Assembly (NCBI RefSeq): GCF_024713975.1
Contig: NC_091103.1
Coordinates: 4,096,001 to 4,160,000 of the forward strand
Source of the DNA: Paralichthys olivaceus
Lineage: Eukaryota; Chordata; Actinopteri; Pleuronectiformes; Paralichthyidae
Length of the DNA stretch: 64,000 bases
Reading direction: 5' to 3'
The translations under genes were made by a program, and so were the position numbers. Of this stretch, positions 34,736-47,534 are shown in pieces. Positions within the stretch are counted from its first letter, which is position 1. Each line of letters opens with the position of its first letter. Under the pieces are notes generated by a model, which saw only the letters and a program-made list of their open reading frames with translations, was not told where the DNA came from and ran no database searches.

Positions 34736-37695
34736 TTGAGATTAGACTGTATTATAGATTTAAAATAAAATCTACAACACTGAAGACCTCCGCAAGCCCC
34801 TGTATCTGAACAAATCTCATCATCACCAAAACTCATCCTCACTTTCACCAACAGGAAGCTACCTCCTGTATGTTACCAACGCCAAACTGTGACATAAGAC
34901 TCCTGATACTGTTTTGAAGATGTATATGACTTTTCTGACAGTTGAGGGTCACATGATCTGAATACAGCAGTTTTGATATGAAATAGTGAGGTAGGTAAAA
35001 AACGGGGGTCATCAATGTTTAACAGAGGTTCTGTTCTATTTTGGTACATCACGAGTGAATGTGATAAGTAACACAATACTATTTCATATCAAAGTGGATG
35101 GTATGAACATTTTCTAATGAGACCAGTCATACACAAAACCACAAAAAATCCAAATGAACTGAGAGATACCTTTCAATGTCAATGTTTTTTTTATTTCTGG
35201 GCATGTTTCACACCGAAACTTGGCACGTAAGGCTTTCGCTCAGTGTCATGACTTGTCATCAGATGATGAAGCAGCAGGAAAAGTATGTCAAATATTTTTT
35301 TTCCTGCTGGTGTCTTATGTCATTAAAATGGCAAGTTGTATCCAGTTATGAAAACTGAAGCGTGAATAGTTTCTGCAACAAGTTGTCCTTGACCTCTGGA
35401 GCCTGATGGGTCATCTGTGCCAAACAAGTTCAGTGCATTGAGAAGACTGACTGAGTGTTTGACCCTGATCACCGCCAGGTCGTCGAATTCCAAACAAAAC
35501 ACACAAACTGAAAACCAGAACCTCAAAGGGGGCTTTGTGTTTTCCTCCTTCCTCAGGTGTTCGTGTGTATACTAAGTGTATATCCGCAGATCCTGTTGGC
35601 TAATACAACAGCTGAACCAGCGCCTGTGGAAATCCCCCTGCACAGGCTTGCTAGTACCAGATCAGTGCGAGGAAACTCCCACATTCAGGTACCAGCAGCG
35701 CGTCTCAGACAGCTTTTATTTGATGATATCAATGTTTGAGCATGCCGACAAAGACAACAATCTTTTTCATTATGGCAATTTTTCATCTCCATAACAACAG
35801 TGTTCTTTCATTTATAGGCAACAGAGCACTGTTCACTTAGTTATTGATCTGCAGGAAGTGTCTGTGTGAGTGTATAGTGTTTCTATTGTGTAACATCGGG
35901 CCAATAACGACGGAGTGACTTGTCAAAATATTATAGAAATACAATTGAATTCAACAGCATTAAATATGTCACGGAGGAAATCATAAGAAAAGCTTTCAGT
36001 CTATGTGTTTCAGCCTCTTTTCACAACATTAGATTGTGATTAAAACCAAATTTACTGGAAAAATACACTTCAACACACATCAGTGTTATAACACAACGAA
36101 CAAATTCAAGTCCACGTTCAGTAAATCATTTATCAAAGGAGATTCTGTCATTTCAGGGCGTTCTACACTGACGTGTTTAGTATCTTTGATGGTGAAATAT
36201 CGTGACTGACGGCTGATGGTGTGTATCAGCTGGACCTTGGTACTGCAGCTCCACACCTCCATCACTTCTGCACACACTCTGGTTCCAAATGATGCCGAAA
36301 TATTTGGAAGGCAGTGCAACCTGTACATTCAGCCTGTTTGTTTCCTACAAAATACATTTAATGTTGCATTTCATTTGGACAGAAACATAATTGCAGGAAG
36401 CTAAACAAAGGCTCCAAATCAACACGTTGTTGTTCACTGTACGGCGATGCTGCTGTTTACCTTCTTTTGACTCCTTTGAAGTTCTGTGATCAGATTTATT
36501 GCATCGTGTCCTTTGTGTCTAGACACAGTGCGTCTTTCAAACCTTGTTAATATTTAAGCAACAGCATCAGAACCTTCCCACTGAATCTCAACAATGGGTA
36601 TGTATGTAACAACAGAAGATAAGAAAACACTTCCAGTCATTAGACTTTGGCAGCGTTTCAAATGGAGCCTCATCACAGTTGAAGAAAAAGTGGATGGTGT
36701 ACAGTGTAAATAACATCACAATGTATTTCGCAACATCTGATTGAGCCTTTCATTTGTGTGTATTCATATCAGAAGGTTTTTCTTTATTGAGTAAGTCAAG
36801 GGCTGTTTGGAGAGATAAGAGAGAATGTGTGTCGACAGGTAACACACTGTACAGCTGCACTGAGGAGGTGACGAGAAAGTCTATTTACACATCAAACAGG
36901 CGGGAAATGGAGGGTGAACACACCTGAGATAGTGTTTTCTGTTTGGGAAGTAGGATAGTCATCTTAATCAAATACTTTATTCCTGATACTAAAGAGCTTG
37001 AATCAACCTGTGTTCAGTTAATCAAAACTCCTTTGTGTCTTCTGTTTGGTGTCTGGTAGCACTTTCTAAAGTACGTGGTGATTAGTAATGCTTTATTAAA
37101 TTAAATGATGGCTGCTTGAACAGACACTAGTGAAATTCTCGGGGCAGAGTTTTACCTGCCAGGTGTTTTCAAATGAACATTTAATTTAAAAACACCAGAG
37201 GCAGATAATTGTTAACCCTTTCTTTATTTAACCACTACATTCCTGGCATTGAGGCGCTGCCGGCATTACCCTTCCCATTAGATAACTGTAAAGATATCCA
37301 TACACAAGAACAGGTGAGAAAACGACATAACATGCAGGCTTATTTGTAATTCACCATCTTGATCATGTGCTGCTGAAGAAGTGTGGCTGAAAGCTGAGCA
37401 AGAAGAACGGGCCTTGGCATGACTGTGCTGGTTCCAGTACCACTCCTGTTGTTGATGTTGTGCCTCCCCCTAAGAGCTGCATTTCTTCACGGATCAAAAA
37501 CCGAGATAATTCTGTTGTTCGGGCAGCGAGAGCCACGATAGTCGCAGATGTTGGAGATTTCATAGATAGAATCCCTTTGAGCTTTTATTTCCCAAAAGGT
37601 CAAACTACTGTTAATTTCCTGGAGACTTACGGTACATTAACCATAATCCTCCTTAACGTGAAAACAACTTTATATCCCTGACCTGCCCTGACCTG

Positions 37696-37722
37696 ACACA
37701 CACACACACACACACACACACA
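37696..37722. repeat. (CA)n microsatellite
   Basis: About 13 CA units. Confidence 0.95.
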
Positions 37723-38397
37723 AAGGGACAAAGAAAGTGGAGGTAATATGAATTAGTGTGTATCCAGTTTAAAGTCAGCAGGATATAAAAAAGACTACTA
37801 ACACACATCTCTCTGGGCAAATGCCTCCAAACAGGAGTCAAACTCTGATGAGTTTAACTCTCTGTTGTTCTAAGGGTCATATACTCCTTGTTAATCAAGT
37901 GCACAACGGGGTTTGACGTGGTCTGATGGCACAGAAGTTAAAATATTAACAAACCACTTGAGCCACTTAAGAGGCAAAATCAACTTGGCTCTTTACCACT
38001 GAGGTATTGACAAAGTGAGTCACTTGTATTCTGACTCACTCACATTTCATCTTCATTGCAACCGGACACAGTTCTCTGCTCTGACTGTGTCTTCAGATTT
38101 TGTTTAAACAAGATGTAACAGTGGGAAGATTTCCAGTTACCCCAGTTAGTTGACTTTGTGGCCACTATCATAATTTCAATAACTGTAACTTTGTTTGGCA
38201 CAGGGATTTGTACTTAAACAAACATTAAGATGGCAAACTAGTTATTTTATCAGCAAAATGTGCATGTGTGAATTAACTTTACTCAAATCATTGATTAAAT
38301 TATTACAGCAAACCTGATGATAGCAACATTAGGAATACAAGAGGAGAGGAGGTCTGTATGTGTTTCCTGAGCTGTGTCTCTGATTTTCTCTTGTCTC

Positions 38398-38660
38398 TCC
38401 TCTAGCTCCAGCCTGATTAAACCAATCGGTCCTCAATGAGGTGCACCTGACGAGTGGACTGAGGTTCTTTAAAAACTTCTGTGTCAGGATCAGAAGTGAG
38501 TCTTCCAGTGTAAAGACTGCTGGGCCTCAGCGTGGGATTTTAACATTGTGTGTATTGTGTTTGATAATAAATCCCATGGTTCTGCAGTTTTAATTCGTGT
38601 AGTAATTCTACCTCAGTGCTCCTGCTGGCTGATGTATATTTAATTGTGGCATTTTAAATA
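38398..38660 (+). mobile_element. Possible solo LTR or LTR-like fragment
   Basis: A TATA-like 'tttaaaaac' and, about 95 bp later, AATAAA ('gataataaatcccatggttc') lie in a compact segment with 'caatgaggtgcacctgacga', a layout common in fish Gypsy LTRs. I could not define TG/CA ends or a target duplication. Confidence 0.3.
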
Positions 38661-38716
38661 ACCTTGGAGAAAATAGCAAACTGAACAGTCTCACCACGCG
38701 ACCGACTGAGGTGCTA

Positions 38717-38806
38717 TTCTGGAGCTGTCGCTCACACAATCGTCCTCAGGAGGAGGAGGAGGAGGAGGAGCAGGTTGTGTCTGTGATTGTTTCGACAGCT
38801 CCAGAA
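38717..38806. repeat. 14-bp perfect inverted repeat around a (GAG)n tract
   Basis: TTCTGGAGCTGTCG at 38717-38730 is exactly reversed as CGACAGCTCCAGAA at 38793-38806, with a 62-bp loop holding (GAG)n at about 38749-38770. The loop flanks also pair loosely ('cacacaatcg' against 'cagacacaac'). Confidence 0.85.
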
Positions 38807-39881
38807 CGGCAGCTGCTCCATTTTTAAAGGCAATTTGTTTCGTTTTGTTCAATTTATATTGGTGGTTTAAAATTTATGGTAAGCAAAAGATGTCAAAACA
38901 AATGGTTTGTATCTGGCTGTTTATGGGAGACCCAAGTGGCAAAGTCTCCTTCCAGAGTGCATTTTTAACCTCCTTGGGTGCAAGATTTGTGGCATCCTGG
39001 GGCAAAGGCTCCAAGTGTCCTGTCCCTGCATGTTATCTAAGGTGCTGCACAGGCATGTTTCCACAGTGCCTCCTGGCCAAGATGGAGAGTTTTAAATGGA
39101 CTCTGTTGTTCAGGACACGTGGCTTTGTCAGACATCTTCCAGTTCCTGTTCACTTTTCACACACTTTCTGTTTTGTCGTTCTGTCCATGAATTCAGGAGG
39201 TTGCAGTCCTAGAATTGATGCAGTCCGTCGCAGATTATCTTAGAATACAGCTACTCAGAGCATTTGTTTAGTTGTTTTCGTAATTTGTAGCTCTGCATGA
39301 AAAACTGAACCAAACCCAACTTCTTCTTCATATATCCCCATCACGTGTGTGGTATGAGAATACTTTCTCTCCTGTGATACATTCTCAGGTCGTTCCAGGA
39401 GTGGGATTTGACAGATGAGTACTTGAAGATGTCAGTTTCCCACCTGGGGGGAAGAAATCTCCAGAGACCTTCACTGGCATGAGCAAGCAGGAGCACCTGA
39501 GTGAAGATCCTCAGCTAAGATCCACTGCTCTCTTCTCTGTTAAAATGGAGATAATGAGGTTTGCTTTAAACAACAAGGTTCATTTAAGCAGAAGCATCTC
39601 CCAGAGTTTAAAGTCGCACCAAGCAGGTACATACAGCAGAGAGATGTTGCTGCAGTTGAACAATATGATGTTCAGTGCCATGAAAAACATGCAGCACAAT
39701 GTTTTACACAACAACTTGAAGAATATGAGGTATTTCATTTTAAATAAAGATCAATCCTGGTGCAGTTTTAAGTTTATTCCCATGTCTCCACCTGGTTTGA
39801 CACCCTTGTGATGTCCCAGTGTGAATGGAATTTTCTGAATATAGGACTTAATTATTTTTATTTTTGTCCTTCTGTTTGTCC

Positions 39882-40300
39882 TAAAGGTTCAGTGTGTAAG
39901 ATTTAGTGGCATCTAGTGGTGAAGTTGCAAGATTTAGGTGAAAGGGATTTATTGGCAGAAATTACCAATAAAATAATCCTAGTGATGTTTTCACCAGTGT
40001 GTTTCATCTTAATTGTACAAATTGTTGTTTTCTTTACCCTAAAATGGGCCCTTGTTCATTTATATACTTTAAATTTACATCACCCTCTCCTTCCAAAAGT
40101 GAAAAAGAACCTGTGGTAGCCTTAAGTTGTCATAAAAACTGAAAAGGTGTTTAGTTTGTCCAGTCTGGACTAATGTAAAGAAAACTACAATTCATATAAT
40201 TTAGATGAAATGAACTAGTGAAAACATCATGAGGATTATTCTACATTAAATTTCTGCCAATAGATCCCTGTCACCTAAATCTGACACACTGGAGCTTTAA
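39882..40300. mobile_element. Fold-back MITE, GGTTCAGTGTGTA family
   Basis: The left arm has 'aaggttcagtgtgtaagat', 'aaagggatttattggcagaa', 'ataatcctagtgatgttttc'. The right arm read on the minus strand has 'agctccagtgtgtcagattt', 'acagggatctattggcagaa', 'ataatcctcatgatgttttc'. The two arms are thus long imperfect inverted repeats. Interior 'gtttagtttgtccagtctgg' matches copies at 11139 and 53520. No coding capacity. Confidence 0.8.
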
Positions 40301-40314
40301 ACTCTTTTGATTCA

Positions 40315-40322
40315 ATGCAAAT
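40315..40322 (+). promoter_or_regulatory. Octamer site near the MITE right end
   Basis: Perfect ATGCAAAT; another lies at 41241-41248, 0.9 kb beyond the pou2af1 3' end. Chance occurrence is quite possible. Confidence 0.2.
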
Positions 40323-41780
40323 CATCAGCTCAGTCTTGTTAACTGACATTAATGATGACAGATTTATTGACCAAAGCAAACACCTCAAGGCTCTGAAGGC
40401 AGCACTTATATTAACTGGTCCCCAGAAAATGTGAGTCTTTGACATAATTTCAACTTCTTCTTCTTCTTCTTCTTTAAGTTAATAAATCAAATTAAGTTTA
40501 AGAAAAGCAAAAACAAAGAATAAACTCAGAGCCCTGTGGTTGTAAGACTCTACCACCTGTTCAGTTTCAGTCTACGTGTTTGTTTTCCAGCTTCAAAAGG
40601 TCACTGTGACCTTTGACCTTGTCGCTGTAATCTAATCTGTTCATCTTTTAATTCTAACTGACAATTTTGAAGGCAAATGTTCGAGACTTCAAAAATGTGT
40701 TTTGTGATGGCACAGATAACTTCACCTTTGACCTTACAATACCCAAATCTAATCAGTCAATCCGTAAGTCTAAGTGAACACTAAACTGTAAAAACATCCT
40801 ATCAAGGCGTTCTTGAGATATCTTGTGAGATAACAATGGGACAGATGGATGGTAAAGGCGAAAAGTTAAAATAGAAACCCATCAATATGATGGATTTTGG
40901 CTGTAATTGTAAATAAATGGAAGAGGTGCAACTATGAACATGGTTTAATAAATGTTGTTTTTGGTCGTCGGGTCTATTGGTTCTGGAAAAGAAAGATAAA
41001 AATGAACTGATCTTACAACGTGTTTAATCACTAAATTAGATCATGAGAAGTGTTTTGGAAACGGATGACTGCTGATAAATGCTGATATTTAGTGTAACTA
41101 GGGTTTAACCAGAAAATAAGGTTATTCTATGAATCATTACCCAAACTGCCGCTCATAAACTGCCAACATACTTGATAGAGCGACTATTAGGTTTAACTTT
41201 GACCTACCTCTTGGCATTGTTAGCACAGTTTCCCTGTGAAATGCAAATTACCCACTTCTTGGCACTGTCCACTGAGGATCACAGCGACATATATTCCAGT
41301 TTGCATTGACACGGCCAATAGTTAAGCTTAAGAGAAATGAACTGACCGACAGTTGGAATTCTATAGTTTGATTTCTGTTGTTTGAAGACCTGCCCCTTAG
41401 GGAAGGGTAATGATAAAAATATCAGAGTAAGTCAATCAGAGACAGCGTAGGGATGGGTCTTCACACACCTTGGGCGGGAAATAAATGTATAAGTATGTCC
41501 GGGGTTTCCTGATAATAAATGAGATGGAAAGGACGTGAACCTATCCCAGGTCAATTAAGCCCCTTTTCCACTGGTCAAAAAACCCACAAACACTCATGAA
41601 CATCTGGCTTTTATCTGTTCACCTGGGTGAACGCATTAATTCAGCAAAACAGAGCTTTGGTGACATCAAACATGACGCACCAGAGGAAAAAAAAACATAA
41701 TTTCAATATAAATCAATAGATATTAAGACTAGATTGTAAGATAGTTTTTTTTTTTTACAAGACAGGACCTCAATGTTCTT

Positions 41781-41786
41781 TTTATT
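41781..41786 (-). terminator. pou2af1: pou2af1 polyadenylation signal candidate
   Basis: TTTATT on the plus strand is AATAAA on the minus strand, 383 bases beyond the stop codon. It is the nearest canonical signal I see. Confidence 0.55.
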
Positions 41787-42168
41787 GTACTGTGGTGGCA
41801 TCTATAATCAAATGAATCTATAATGAACCAAAGTACCAGAAATGAAGTTTCACACACAGCTGAGGCGTTTGGGGCCTGAGGCTCTGGGAGCTTTGCCCAG
41901 TTTGTCCATTTGGTATTTCAGCAATGACTTTTTAAAATTACTTTGGCCACAGCTACAACAACAAGACCAATGTTGAAATAAACTGAAATGAGAATGACAC
42001 TAGCGGTGCAATGCTGAAACAAATTGCATCCATCATTAAGATCAGAAATCACACCTGTGAATAAAAATGTATGTAAGATATTTCTAAAAGAACACGGAAA
42101 AGAACCCTGGGAAAAACACAAAGAGCACAAATACAGCTCTTCACACACAAAAATGAACACTCATAGTT

Positions 42169-42597
42169 TTAGACATTGGGTATGAAGAGTGAATTGCTGT
42201 ATGAGTCTTTTTCTTCCACTTCACCATCCTCCTTGGGATCCTCTAGAAGTTTATCCAGTAGGTTTGGTGATCCCGGCTCAATCCCCAGATCTTCATCCAG
42301 AGACTGGTCTTGTGGTTCAGGGTTCAGATCTGAACGCTGAGCGAGGTCAAGGATCTGGAGCTGAGGATCTGCACCCTGGGCCTCCAGCTGAGGGATCATG
42401 GTGGTCACAGACATGGACAAGGGCATGTGCACCAGAGGTGGGCCGGACAGGGCTGCTGAGACTGGGGCGAACTGGACCCCCGGGTTGGGCATAGTAGATA
42501 TGGTGGTGAGGGGCTGGGTCCAGGGGAGGTAGGTCAACCCTGAGTCTGGGAGCTCCATCTGAGGGAAGGAGGCCGGTGCTGGGGCCACTGGTATGGT
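42169..42597 (-). CDS. pou2af1: pou2af1 terminal coding exon 5
   Basis: The minus-strand acceptor is 'gatctgtctgtag'. 142 codons (TIPVAPAPASFPQMEL to SYSNSLFIPNV) follow to TAA at 42171-42169. Carries the proline-rich stretch and the acidic C-terminal region. Confidence 0.95.
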   Translation of the reverse strand, partial: TIPVAPAPASFPQMELPDSGLTYLPWTQPLTTISTMPNPGVQFAPVSAALSGPPLVHMPLSMSVTTMIPQLEAQGADPQLQILDLAQRSDLNPEPQDQSLDEDLGIEPGSPNLLDKLLEDPKEDGEVEEKDSYSNSLFIPNV

Positions 42598-43967
42598 CTA
42601 CAGACAGATCAGCAAATGAGAATAAAAATGTTGCTGTTGATCACCAAGGAAATAAAACTTGCAAAGATGCAAACACACTTAAAACTTTATATATATACAC
42701 ATTGTTATGAGTGACTCTACTGAGCATGAGACAAGACAACCATAGGCTTTACATAAACAAGCACGACGTGTCTCCACTTCCTCCCACTTTCCAGAAATGA
42801 AGCCAGATCCAAACACTGCATCCTGCACATGTGGATCTAGAGTCTGCGCTGTAACGATTGGAGGATGAAGCTGTGGTCCCACCCTTTAAAAAAGCACTTG
42901 ACCAATCGTGAGTTAGTCTCAGCTGTCAATCATGATGTTTCACTCTGTTTTTACAGCATCATTTACATCATTGCTGTTGAAAAACGTGGTCATTCATTTA
43001 TTTAAAAATCCAGGGGCCTCTGAGCTCTTTTTCTCAGCCAACGAGCTCCTGCAAGACAGAAAATATTTGTCTTGTCCTGTCTGTCGCTTGGAACTTTTTG
43101 ATGTAGTGTATTTTTTGTACGTTTACTCATGTGAGGGAACAATCAAGAGAAAAATTCATAGATTTATATTAAATGGTAAATGCTCTTTATGTATATATCT
43201 CTTGTCTCGATAACTACTACTTGATAAGTTTTTGCCATTCACATACACACTCATATCTGCAGCCCCGTCTCTGTGCAGTAGATCATCAGAGATGCAGACC
43301 CTCACTTAAAAACAAACACTATTGTAGGAGACGGGGCTGTTCCTCACTTTCAAAATTGAATTTACTCACCCCAAAGTTAGTGAGCAGCGGTGTGTGTGTG
43401 TAGGTCAGCATGGTGTAGCTGGGGCACAGAGTCTGCATGTACAAGTCTGCGGTCAGTGTGGTGGCTGGGTAGGCCAGAGTCTGAGCTGAGGGTTCCTGCT
43501 GGTTGTATTCAGGTGAGGACCAGGGTGTTATGGCAGGCTGCAGGCCAGCGCAACTGGCCAGGAATGAAGGTTTCCCTCCCGTGCACTGCTGCCCTCCATC
43601 TGCTGTGCTGCCACTGCTGCTGTCAGAGCCAAAGGCGACTGGATTACAAACAGAGGCTGAGTGTCAGTCTTTGAAAAAACATGCACATGCTTCACTTGCA
43701 GGAATCAGTTCAGATAAATATGTTGTCAAATACCTTGTGTGTATGATGTCAGGTTGTTGCGTGCGACCTCATCCTAAAAAGAAAATATGACATAAATTCT
43801 AAAAAAGTGTGTCGAGCATTTCAATAATGGCAGTAGAACAATTAGCACATGTTGCTGCTGCAGAGTGGGACCATGTTGATGTATAAATATCTGCTATTTA
43901 CACTTGTACCGATCACGTCCAGGTGTGAGCAGCAGAAGAGATTACAACTGTTGTGTCTGTGTGTGCG

Positions 43968-44049
<82 letters not shown>

Positions 44050-47000
44050 TGGGCTGATTCGGGGAACTGTATATAGCTCAGGGCTGGGTGTATTATTTGG
44101 GGTGTGATTATGGGATTCACTGTACGTTGCTGCAGTTTGTATTTATTGCATTTTGAACATGATTTAGGTTTTAAGTTTCTGTGTCGACCTGCTGGAGGGA
44201 ACCAAAGCTAATAATCTAAAATGCATGTTGACTGTGCATCAACCCTGACAGATATAATCTTGCAGTCTTACTTACTTGTGCTCATGGAGAACACATGGCG
44301 TAGTTAAAAGCTCAGGAAAAAAGTAGCAAGAGGAACTTCAGTTGAGTTGAGTTTTTTTGCCATAAAAAATAATTTTTGATGAGTTGCATTATGGTCTGTT
44401 GAGAAGAAGGTCAGACAGAGGTCTGTATCTCTTCTAAAGCTTTTGAAATATCACTGCAAAATGGTTTAATAGTAACTGTTCTTGAGTATAAAATCATATC
44501 CCATATTGAAATGATGAATGAAATATAGTTGATTGGTTTGTTTGTTTGTTGGTTGGTCGGTCGGTCCACCATTGTTTTTAATCATTTATCTTGACTGAAT
44601 GCACCAGCTTGTTTAATTCAGTAAGAACACAATTCACCTATTTAATTGCATAATAACTGTGTTCCCATCTACATGTCATTCACTGGGCGGAGCAAGAATT
44701 ATTTTTTTCTACATGCTTGTTTGACCATGTCTGACATTTTGGCAGCTTTTACACGTTGATCCCGAAGAAGACACAATTTACCCTCAAGCTCAATGACTCT
44801 GTGCTGCACTCCCTCTCTTTCTTCTGTTTCCTCGCTGTGCTGAATGTGCCCCCCAGGAAGTTCATCATGCAGAACCACCACATCTATTTCTGAAAGATAC
44901 GCGTATGCATGGTTGAAAAAAATGTAGGTTCACTGTAAGAGTGTGAAAAACAGGTGGCAGTTAAGTGCAATATAGAGAAACTGCAACTGAGAAAACTGTC
45001 AGAGGTAATGAGGGAGGCAGGGGCAGCAGTGACAGTACTGACAGCTTGTAACAGTGTTTGGGCGGTGCTTGGCTCGAGGAGCAGTGAAAGATCGCATCAT
45101 GCCGCCTGCAGGCAGTCAAGGGGCATGTGCTGTAAGGTGCCTGCAGGGCTGCAGAGGTACAGGGGAGCTGGTTAGTGTTACAGCTTTGACAGCAGGCTCA
45201 GACTCAGTCATTACACCACAGGCAGATTTTTTGGCATCCACGAAAAGTTAAAGCTCTTTTCGACAGATTTGGTCCTGGTAAATAAAATCAATAAATCTGG
45301 AGATCATTAATGTGAAACCTGACACCCACTGTGATAAGTTATGTGCTGACTGGGTGTGTTGGCATTTCAACAATGCAGATTTGCAAAGAGCAGGATTTCA
45401 AACCAAAGTCTTGTGGCTGCACAGTGGTCTTCTTTACATTAAGTCAGCCCCCTGCCCTTCACATCAGGTTCAGCTATTTGAAAAAACGAGACCCACCCTC
45501 TGATTTAAAGGGGGAAGCTTTTTCACATTAATTGACACTAGTTATCTCTGCAAGGGCAGTTATGTTTTCATGGCCATTAGAATTCTGTTATTTAGCAGGA
45601 TTACGCAAAACTAATTAATGGATTTCCACAAAATTTGGTTGGAGGGGAGGGCAACGGAACAATATCTTCGGAGAAGGTTTGGATAAAGGAGTTCCAGGAA
45701 ATTCTGTATTTTACATGGAAAGATAAGATCTTAGTCTTGGCAGAGGTATGCACTCCCTGAGCATGCTCATAGTTCTGCTTGTATTCTTCACGGCATTAAG
45801 AAAAAAAACAAAAAAAGAAAGAATCAGCCATCTTTATTTAAAAAATGAGTGTCCTCATTACTGTGTGTATTCTGCAGACTGTTGATATATTTCTTTGGGA
45901 GAAGAGTTGTTGACAGGTTTGTGAATTATCCAGAGCAATGGGGTCACATGTCAAACCTGGACAGATGAAACCACAAGAGGTATTTTTATAGCCTCCCTTT
46001 AATAACTTAAGCTAACAGTGCTGGGTTGATTTGTGTATGCCAGTTTTTTTTACCTCCCCAAGAGGGTTTTGTTTTCATTGGCTATTATCTATCTGTCTGT
46101 CTGTGGGATTATAACTAACTAAAGCAACGATTTTCATAACATTTTGTGGCAGGGTGGAGCACGAGCCAAGGAAGAAGCAATTACATTTTGGTGCAGATCC
46201 GGGTAAAAGGCCGGATCCAGGATCACCCAGGATCACCCAGTGTCACCTGGGATTGGACCCCGTCCCTTGCAGCCCTGAGCAGTATATGATGGATGGGTTT
46301 GGCTTTTTTCTGACGATTTTACAAATTTCTCAAGAAATGAAGTGGCCAACCAGCCCCGGCAGACATAGGCACTAGCAACAAAGTTCCTCTGCTCTGCTGA
46401 AACACATAGGGGTGTCTGCTGAAATCCTAGCACAGAGGGCCCATGCCATAGAACTGTTAAACACCAGAGATGAAAAGTGACAATCCTATGATGAATGATT
46501 CAGCACAAAAAAAACATGTTCAGGCTCAGGAAATGAAAATGTCTGCAGGCACCTCTAAAGCTCAACTTCAATTAAGTTGTTATATTTTATCAATTATTTG
46601 TTTAAGTGAAATAACAAATTGCAGTTCGACAGAGGGTTATGTGCTGCAGCTATAGTTTTTTCTTGGCTGAGCACAGTTAATTCCTGGAGTTTCTGCCACT
46701 CACAGTGACATGTAATCAGATATAAAACCGTAGCCTTTTTTTCTGTAGGGTGGTGTTCATTTGATCCTCTACCTCGTCACAAGATGGCAATAATAATCCT
46801 ACAGATAATAAAGATTTCAACCACTGGAATCATTTGAAAATCTGGGCATTTAAAGACAGACAGACTCACAGGTCAGGAGAATGGATTCTGCTCATATATG
46901 GAAGTTAAGGATCCTTTTGGCTGATGTCCATGTATAAAAGATATCTTCATGCTCCACAGAAATGTTCCCACAGTGAAATGTGAGTGTTATTGATTACACT

Positions 47001-47501
47001 TTGGATTCTATTGGAACATAACATATTTCATGCGTAGCATCAAGTCAGGTTTCATGTTTTTCTTCCTCCCCCTCTCTCATTGCAGGGTGTGTATGTGGAC
47101 AGTTTGTGCGAACGTGTCGAGTCATTCCTCTGCTGGTGTGGAGGAGTAATACATAGCATGTGGGAGGGCTCTCTGGCAAGGCTGCAAGTTATTTTGCATA
47201 GGGCTGTGTGCCCAGCCCTGGAGCCATACAGGTAATGGTTGTAACTGTCATGGAAAAACACCTGGATTATATAAGGTTAGAATCCCCCCTCCTCGCTCAG
47301 GGACAATCATGGGGTCCTGACTGCTCCTCTCCCCACGCAGACCCTTTTCTCCCCCCCCCCAGTTTTTCACAATGCCATGTTGTTCCATTTGGTTAAAATA
47401 ATTCCCCACACAACAAATCTGCAACAGCAACTCAACAGAATTCACCTCTGCAACCAACGACCTGCATCTGGTGCAGATCATTTGATGTCTGTGAGACAGA
47501 C

Positions 47502-47534
<33 letters not shown>

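Larger units (their letters stand above)
29741..41780. other. Intergenic region between pou2af3 and pou2af1
   Basis: Lies between the two converging genes. It contains L2-type LINE debris, simple repeats, a fold-back MITE and a possible LTR fragment, listed separately. Longer open frames (minus 33676-34041, plus 38845-39243) lack splice or homology support. No RNA gene was recognised. Confidence 0.6.

Noticed and set aside
38845-39243. 132-codon plus-strand frame
   Set aside because: Composition unlike known proteins, an overlapping frame is also open, and no splice or homology evidence was seen.
43842-44120. Repeating cysteine/valine and threonine/histidine frames
   Set aside because: Direct translation of a GT/CA microsatellite.
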